From positions 52,204-116,203 of the forward strand of contig NZ_JANCOC010000003.1 of assembly GCF_024294905.1 (NCBI RefSeq): a DNA stretch of 64,000 nt. Reading direction: 5' to 3'. Shown here one piece after another: positions 59,751-64,000 of this stretch. The stretch is from Rothia gullae (GTDB lineage Bacteria; Actinomycetota; Actinomycetes; Actinomycetales; Micrococcaceae). Below the pieces are notes generated by a model. That model saw only the letters and a list, made by a program, of their open reading frames with translations. It was not told the DNA's origin and made no database searches. Position numbers and translations under genes: made by a program. Positions within the stretch are counted from its first letter, which is position 1. Each line of letters begins with the position of its first letter.

Positions 59751-60254
59751 GTGCGTATTTGGTCCCTTCACCCCTGTCTGCTCGATCGGCGCGCCCTGGT
59801 CGCTTGTTGGCGTGAAACCCTGCTGGCGCAGAAGGTTCTGCGGGGTCTGACTCGCGGGTACACGAACCATCCGCAGCTGATTCGTTTTCGCGCGCATCCC
59901 CAGCCGCTAGAGGCGGTTGCCGCCTACCTGTCCGGACTGGCGGATGAGGCGGATGCCCGCGGCTACTCGTTCAACCGCGCACTGATTGGTGCGGGCGAAC
60001 ACGGTGCGGGCGAGAACGGTGCCGACAAGACAGAAAGCCCGTACGCTTCGGTCGCACTGATTCCCGTTCCTTTGGGTCAGTTGGAGTACGAGCTTGCCTT
60101 TCTGCAGCACAAGGTGGCGGGGCGCGACCCCGAGTGGGAGCACCGGTTGAACAAGCGCCTGGCGGCGCGCGGCGAGCTGGCGGCGTGTGCGCATCCGCTG
60201 TTTGAGGTGGTTCCGGGCGCTATTGAGCCCTGGGAAAAGACGAAGGACTTTTAG
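59751..60254 (+). CDS. Pyrimidine-dimer DNA glycosylase (DenV/Pyr_excise family)
   Basis: Repairs UV-induced pyrimidine dimers: a 167-residue glycosylase/AP lyase of the T4 endonuclease V family. The start MRIWSLHPCLLDRRALVACW, then LLAQKVLRGLTRGYTNHPQL, is characteristic. A Gly/Glu-rich insertion (AGEHGAGENGADKTES) lies in the middle. The GTG at 59751 is 2 nt past the methyltransferase stop. About 100 bp of its 3' end are duplicated at 61778-61875, the edges of an inserted islet. Co-transcription with a methyltransferase fits DNA or RNA maintenance, but the link is positional. Confidence 0.85.
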   Translation: MRIWSLHPCLLDRRALVACWRETLLAQKVLRGLTRGYTNHPQLIRFRAHPQPLEAVAAYLSGLADEADARGYSFNRALIGAGEHGAGENGADKTESPYASVALIPVPLGQLEYELAFLQHKVAGRDPEWEHRLNKRLAARGELAACAHPLFEVVPGAIEPWEKTKDF

Positions 60255-60286
60255 ACAGAAGGATTTCTAAGAAGGTGAGCATAGTA

Positions 60287-60325
60287 ATGCCCCGGCGGAA
60301 CCCTTGCGGGTGCCGGCCGGGGCAT
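60287..60325 (+). terminator. Hairpin after the glycosylase gene
   Basis: A perfect 10-bp stem (atgccccggc/gccggggcat) with an inner cccttgcggg pairing lies 33 nt past the stop. It has no T tract and lies inside the islet edge. Confidence 0.5.
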
Positions 60326-60447
60326 CGCTGTATGTGTGGCTCAAGCTGTATGGAAACAAGCATCTCAGCGCATTACAGAGCGCTGGAAACAGCTTGGCAC
60401 GGGGTCTACCTCAGGGTCTTTACCCCAGGACCTTCACCTCAGAGTCT

Positions 60448-60624
60448 TTACTTGGTGGTCAGCGCGGGCTTAATCTCCTTCACGATTGCGTCAAGCATCT
60501 TCAGGTTGAAGTCCACACCCAGCTGCAGTCGACCCGCCGCAATGAGATCGGCCATGGCGGCAAGTTCAGCCATGTAGAGCGGGTTTTCGTAGCGCATATC
60601 TGGGTTGCAGCACTGGCTCTTCAT
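60448..60624 (-). pseudogene. Remnant of an LLM-class flavin oxidoreductase
   Basis: A 58-codon open frame on the minus strand. Residues 10-37 (MRYENPLYMAELAAMADLIA then AGRLQLGV) match the conserved segment of LLM-class flavin-dependent oxidoreductases (RYRNP..LAE..A..D.ISGGRLQLG). The next residues, DFNLKMLDAIVKEIKPALTTK, resemble such a protein's C terminus, so about 250 residues are missing in between. The whole N-terminal part before residue 10 is also lost. It looks like an internally deleted gene carried with the islet. An alternative is a small unrelated peptide. Confidence 0.55.
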
Positions 60625-60638
60625 CGTCGGGTGACGGG

Positions 60639-61289
60639 TCAGTCGTCCTCGTCTTCGAGGTCCTCTAGCACTTCGAACGGCGACTCGACGTCGCCGCGCC
60701 AGGCCTCCAGGCCTTCGCGCACCGCGAGCACCGCCACGACCAGCGCCGCGACCGAGTCAGCCCACCACCAGCCGAACAGGCTGTCGAGGACGAGGCCGAT
60801 GAACACTGCACCGGAGAGGTAGATGCACAGGATGAGCTGCTTGGCGTCGGCCATCACGCTCTTGGAGCCCAGCTCCCGCCCGGTGCGGACCTCAATCCAC
60901 GCCAGCAGAGGCATGACGACCAGGCTCAGCGCGGTGATACCGAGACCCAGCGGGCTGTGGTCGGGGCCCTCCCGACCGACCAGGGCCAGCACCGCGTCGA
61001 TCGAGACGTAGGCCGCCAGCGTGAAGAACGCGATGCCGATGGCCTTGACGGTGACCGTTTCCCACCGCTCAGGGTCCTTGCGGGTGAACTGCCAGGTGAC
61101 GGCCGCGGCCGAGAGTACCTCGACAACCGAGTCGAGCCCGAAGCCAATGAGCGCCGCGGACGAGGCGAGGACGCCTGCCCAGACTGCGACGATTGCCTCG
61201 ATTACGTTGTACGTGATCGTGAAGCCGACGATGAAGCGGACGCGCCGGTGCAGCATCGCGCGGCGTGCGGTGGTCAGGGTCTCGCTCAT
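60639..61289 (-). CDS. Cation diffusion facilitator family transporter
   Basis: A metal effluxer of 216 residues, shorter than classical CDF proteins (about 300) because it lacks the C-terminal cytoplasmic domain. Five to six helices carry the family's pattern: VRFIVGFTITYNVIEAIVAV, GVLASSAALIGFGLDSVVEV (metal-site region with Asp and Glu), and WWWADSVAALVVAVLAV near the end. With a CmtR-like regulator upstream, Cd(II), Pb(II) or Zn(II) export is likely. The ATG at 61289 overlaps the regulator's stop by 4 bases (ATGA), so translation is coupled. It has high GC compared with the neighbours and lies in the duplicated-end islet. Confidence 0.87.
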   Translation of the reverse strand: MSETLTTARRAMLHRRVRFIVGFTITYNVIEAIVAVWAGVLASSAALIGFGLDSVVEVLSAAAVTWQFTRKDPERWETVTVKAIGIAFFTLAAYVSIDAVLALVGREGPDHSPLGLGITALSLVVMPLLAWIEVRTGRELGSKSVMADAKQLILCIYLSGAVFIGLVLDSLFGWWWADSVAALVVAVLAVREGLEAWRGDVESPFEVLEDLEDEDD

Positions 61290-61645
61290 GCTCCCGCCGC
61301 CGTTCCACAGCAGCCCGACACCGAGCATGCCGGGTCGATGCACGGCGCGGCCTCGTCCACCGCGAGCGTGACGTCGATCAGGGACGTCAGTGCCGCAGCG
61401 AGGTGCGGGTTGGCGATCTCGTAGCGCGTCTGGCGGCCCTCGGGCTCGGCGACGACGATTCCGCAATCGCGCAGGCAGGTCAGGTGGTTGGACACGTTCG
61501 AGCGGGTCAGCTCCAGCTCGCGCGAGAGCACGGCTGGATAGCTCGGGCCGCCGAGGAGGGTCATCAGAATCCGGGAACGTGTCGGGTCGGCCATGGCGCG
61601 GCCGAGCCGGTTCATGACATCAAGGCGTGAAGCAATAGTCAGCAT
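61286..61645 (-). CDS. cmtR: CmtR-like ArsR-family metal sensor
   Basis: A 119-residue winged-helix repressor. It follows Mycobacterium CmtR, the Cd(II)/Pb(II) sensor, closely in pattern: LGRAMADPTRSRILMTLLGG, LTRSNVSNHLTCLRDCGIVVAEPEGRQ, then LAVDEAAPCIDPACS. The CLRDC pair matches the C57/C61 metal ligands and the later Cys the C102 ligand. The ATG at 61645 has TATAGT 6 nt upstream, so the transcript is probably leaderless. It heads a two-gene unit with the CDF transporter. Confidence 0.87.
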   Translation of the reverse strand: MLTIASRLDVMNRLGRAMADPTRSRILMTLLGGPSYPAVLSRELELTRSNVSNHLTCLRDCGIVVAEPEGRQTRYEIANPHLAAALTSLIDVTLAVDEAAPCIDPACSVSGCCGTAAGA

Positions 61646-61651
61646 ACGATA

Positions 61652-61657
61652 ACTATA
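61652..61657 (-). promoter_or_regulatory. -10 box of leaderless cmtR promoter
   Basis: Read on the minus strand, TATAGT lies 6 nt before the cmtR ATG. Confidence 0.55.
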
Positions 61658-61777
61658 CAGTGATGACTGACCAATCGTCCACTTGTGCGGGCTGCCGCAC
61701 GCGCTCCGCGCCCTTGCCCTCGGGAGGCGGCAGAGTTCGCGTTCATCAGCAACCACCGCCCATCACGGAAGCGACGG

Positions 61778-61875
61778 CGGCGAGCTGGCGGCGTGTGCGC
61801 ATCCGCTTTTTGAGGCGGTTCCGGGCGCTATTGAGCTCTGGGAAAAGACGAAAGATTTTTAGACAGAGGGATTCT
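61778..61875 (+). pseudogene. Duplicated 3' end of the pyrimidine-dimer glycosylase gene
   Basis: About 98 bases that align with 60170-60268 with roughly seven substitutions. They encode the same C-terminal residues (ELAACAHPLFEAVPGAIELWEKTKDF and stop) but have no start. It marks the right boundary of the islet. Confidence 0.85.
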
Positions 61876-61936
61876 AGAACTTCTGCATCTGAAAACACTT
61901 GCGCCTGAAAACCTCTGCGAAAGCTTTTAACGCGCG

Positions 61937-61975
61937 GTAAAGCCCCACTCCCATACTATGGGAGCGGGGCTTTAC
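61937..61975 (+). terminator. Terminator, probably the original one of the glycosylase operon
   Basis: A 16-bp stem (gtaaagccccactccc with gggagcggggctttac, one G:T) and a 7-base loop, 77 nt past the duplicated glycosylase end. Confidence 0.8.
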
Positions 61976-62393
61976 TGATGTGGCCGAGGGCTGTCTTCTA
62001 CACCGGGTAGCGCCGTGGTAAGTCGCATAGTGCGCGCGATTTATCCCGGATCCTATCGGCTGAGTTGAAGGTTACGGGACCTGAAAACCATCACGTTTGC
62101 GCATGATCTGACAGATCCTGAAGGTGCATAATGAGGCCGGAGCGAGGTTTATTCTTCCTTTAGCTTCCGCATCCCCATTTCATTCAGGGTGTCAACATTC
62201 GGGGCACCAAACACCGTCTGCTTGCTTTGATATGCTCCGTGCGGTCACTCTCATCCACCGGGTGCAACCTCTGCAAGCGCGATGTGGATACCGTCATCCG
62301 CGTCGCACTCAGTTTACTGTCTACGCCGAACGTCGGCTCCAACAGAATCCCTGTTTTCTTCCTCTCAGCTCCCTAATGTAGAAGATGTCTGCA

Positions 62394-63347
62394 TTAGCAC
62401 TTACGAATAGTAGAGGTGGCCTGCAGCTCGTTATTCAGCTTAAGGTTCGGCACCTCAGCACCCGAGTAGTTGATGGTAGCCGAGTCTACCTGAGAGGTCA
62501 GGGTGAAGCTCTTAAAACCGTATCCCCCGAAAACTTCAATCACACCGGGCAGAATAACGACCTGGGCGTAGTACTTAGTACCGGACTGGGTCAGGGTGTA
62601 GTCCTTGCTGGTGGTGTAGGTAATGGTGCCGGTAAAGGTTGCGGTACCGTCGCCGTTATTCTTGATGGTCGGCTTAGAAGCATTCCACGTGCCAGCCACA
62701 TTCTCGGTGGCCAGGTACGGAGCGGTAGCATTCAAATCTTGCAGGCGGCCGGTGAGAGGCTTAGTCCAGTTCTGATTAGCTCGCGCAAGGGCAATATGTT
62801 CGAGAGTATACTTCCAGTTGGAGGTGGTCGGGACAACTACGGTCACCTTGGTGCTAAAGCGTGCGCCTGCCTTCAGAACCGCCTTAGAACCGGGCACGTA
62901 ACCGGTGCCAGTCTTTACTGCGGTGGTGGGTACGGAGAACCAGAAACCGGTCGAGCTAACATAACCGCCGTTAGCACCGGTACCAGAGTTGGTCACAGGA
63001 GTGTAGCTACCCACACCAACCTTCGCCATGCCACCGGTGACGCAACCTTCAGAAGTAACGCTCATAGTCGGGGTGTAGGTACCACCGTTAGCCCAGTATG
63101 CCTGGGGGCTGGTGGGGCCATCAAAAGGACCGCTATCACTCTGGGTATAACCGATAAAACCACCATTACAAATGGTGGTCACGAAGAGACCGTATTCACT
63201 ACCGGCAGTGTTACCGGTGCTGGCTGCGTATGCCGGAACTGCGGCGGATGCAGCAATAACGGGGGTTGCCCAAGCTGCACCGGTGGCCAGCTGGCGGCGG
63301 GTCAAACCGGGCTGCTGAGCCTCGGTGGACGACTTTTCAATAGTCAT
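62394..63347 (-). CDS. Tat-exported protein, unknown function
   Basis: A 317-residue secreted protein. The Tat signal TRRQLATGAAWATPVIAASA ends in AVPAYA at about residue 41 (cleavage after AYA). The mature part is Thr/Gly/Ser/Asn-rich with no hydrophobic segment or wall anchor, and Cys residues at about 61, 102 and the last position. It resembles exported beta-rich surface proteins of oral actinobacteria by composition only. The ATG at 63347 follows AAGGAC in a short AGGACTAGTCCT palindrome. Upstream is a long AT-rich regulatory region with TGCATTA repeats at 63559-63585. Confidence 0.8.
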   Translation of the reverse strand: MTIEKSSTEAQQPGLTRRQLATGAAWATPVIAASAAVPAYAASTGNTAGSEYGLFVTTICNGGFIGYTQSDSGPFDGPTSPQAYWANGGTYTPTMSVTSEGCVTGGMAKVGVGSYTPVTNSGTGANGGYVSSTGFWFSVPTTAVKTGTGYVPGSKAVLKAGARFSTKVTVVVPTTSNWKYTLEHIALARANQNWTKPLTGRLQDLNATAPYLATENVAGTWNASKPTIKNNGDGTATFTGTITYTTSKDYTLTQSGTKYYAQVVILPGVIEVFGGYGFKSFTLTSQVDSATINYSGAEVPNLKLNNELQATSTIRKC

Positions 63348-63558
63348 GAGGACTAGTCCTTATCTTATATATTGAACGATAATTCACGATGCGCTACCGA
63401 AGATACTCCAAAGGGTTGCATCCGGAAGAAATGCCCACCTAAAAGAACGTCTTGTTCCTTGAGCGAACCACTGGCTTACCCTATCTGCGATGCTTAATCA
63501 TTATTGGAAAATCTCGGTCAGGGTGTTAAGTATAGTGAGAACCCCAAGATATTGAAAA

Positions 63559-63585
63559 TGCATTATGGTGCATTAAGATGCATTA
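63559..63585. promoter_or_regulatory. Three TGCATTA direct repeats at 10-bp period
   Basis: TGCATTA occurs at 63559, 63569 and 63579, exactly 10 bp apart, so the copies face one side of the helix. This is the usual look of a multi-site operator. It is about 210 bp before the Tat-protein start. Confidence 0.6.
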
Positions 63586-63925
63586 ATAAAAATAGTTTAT
63601 GATACGCCCCTTGAGTGATTTGTTTTCAACGGAGGAAGACTCGTGGTTTTAATATGTCGTACAATGAATAATACCCTCTGACCAGGAGCTTAAACCCAAG
63701 AAGAGCCACAAAAACCATGTCCCAGCGCTCCAAAAACCAACATCAACCTCTAGAGAAAGAAGGAACCCACCCCTACTTCTATGATGTTTATCACATTACC
63801 ACTTATTGAGGTCACATATCATTTGATAACCCTGTCTTGCCTCACTCAATCACCAAGCCAGAGAACTTTGCAGAGCAAACTTACTCCCCCGTCTTTGAAG
63901 GATTCAGGACTACACAAGAACACGC

Positions 63926-63962
63926 AAGCCGCCCCCGGCAGTACGGCTCCGAGGGCGGCTTT
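63926..63962. terminator. Hairpin terminator near the right edge
   Basis: AAGCCGCCC pairs with GGGCGGCTT around a loop that can itself pair (ccgg...ccg). It may end a gene that lies beyond the right edge. Confidence 0.55.
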
Positions 63963-64000
63963 CATTAAGAAAAATTCACTCAGGATACAAATTGTAAATC

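Larger units (their letters stand above)
60170..61877. other. Metal-resistance islet bounded by duplicated denV-like 3' end
   Basis: The 3' end of the glycosylase gene (60170-60268) recurs at 61778-61875 with about 93% identity, both in direct orientation, 1608 bp apart. Between them are a broken LLM flavin-oxidoreductase fragment, a CDF transporter and a CmtR-type regulator, all on the minus strand, with higher GC and different codon use. The layout is that of DNA inserted at the gene's 3' end by recombination with a divergent homologous copy, leaving the gene intact. Confidence 0.7.
61646..62393. other. Gene-free region right of the islet
   Basis: About 750 bases without a gene. It holds the cmtR promoter (ACTATA at 61652-61657 on the plus strand is TATAGT on the minus), the second copy of the denV-like 3' end (61778-61875), and a terminator at 61937-61975. 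The remaining 62.0-62.39 kb shows nothing recognisable. Confidence 0.5.
63348..64000. other. AT-rich region at the right edge
   Basis: About 650 bases without a supported gene. It contains the promoter side of the Tat-exported protein gene (TATATAAGAT about 25 nt before its start), three TGCATTA repeats, and a terminator-like hairpin at 63926-63962. Confidence 0.4.

Noticed and set aside
62385..63356. Plus-strand frame opposite the Tat-exported protein
   Set aside because: It lies exactly antisense to a gene with a clear Tat signal and has no signals of its own.

Overview
The window looks like chromosome from a high-GC Gram-positive of the Micrococcaceae, most like Rothia (R. mucilaginosa or a close relative). 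This rests on gene content and protein style and no search was run. The pointers are a menaquinone-only quinone pathway, an actinobacterial bS22 ribosomal peptide, a MetP/MetS transporter pair, a FurA-catalase pair, a Lys-rich topoisomerase I tail, and many genes whose start codon lies 6-8 nt after a -10 box (leaderless mRNAs). Most of the window is ordinary core genome with moderately high GC. Three stretches stand apart: an AT-rich orphan gene at 51.2-52.8 kb, a metal-resistance islet at 60.2-61.9 kb, and the AT-rich right end.

Layout. 0-0.24 kb: tRNA-Thr/tRNA-Met/tRNA-Thr cluster. 0.5-10.4 kb: DEAD-box helicase, DUF2079 membrane protein, HhH-GPD DNA glycosylase, thioredoxin, tRNA-Tyr, YajQ, HtpX and small unknowns. 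10.5-12.8 kb: peroxide-stress pair furA-katA with a doubled operator. 13-17 kb: YezG/SseB-like and DUF6882-like proteins, RarD. 17.2-19 kb: metP-metS. 19.4-21.2 kb: polyprenyl diphosphate synthase and menG. 21.5-24 kb: polar amino-acid ABC importer. 24-27.4 kb: SDR, cupin, PAP2 phosphatase. 27.7-39.8 kb: menC, menD, menB, menE and menA, interspersed with a glycosyltransferase-like gene, an atypical metallo-beta-lactamase fold protein, gluQ and putP. 40-45.2 kb: frameshifted PLDc_N protein, histidine phosphatase, bS22, and two regulators (FadR-type and ArsR-type) with very long disordered tails. 45.7-50.7 kb: ktrB-ktrA, proC, ClC channel. 50.8-52.8 kb: hairpin array and AT-rich membrane protein. 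52.9-60.25 kb: Ppx/GppA, topA, PNPOx-like protein, methyltransferase, pyrimidine-dimer glycosylase. 60.2-61.9 kb: CmtR-like regulator and CDF transporter, bounded by a duplicated 3' end of the glycosylase gene. 62.4-63.3 kb: Tat-exported protein.

How the genes work together. Seven of the genes (polyprenyl diphosphate synthase, menG, menC, menD, menB, menE, menA) make most of the route from isochorismate to menaquinone; menF and menH are not seen here. FurA, catalase and thioredoxin address oxidative stress. KtrAB, ClC, PutP and ProC concern ion and osmolyte balance. CmtR and the CDF pump form a metal sensor-effluxer unit.

The parts most worth a second look are: the two adjacent regulators with 330-490-residue disordered tails plus a Gly-aromatic-basic motif shared with a third protein; the hairpin array beside the AT-rich orphan; the islet flanked by the duplicated 3' end; three TGCATTA repeats at a 10-bp period at the right end; and the widespread leaderless promoter layout.
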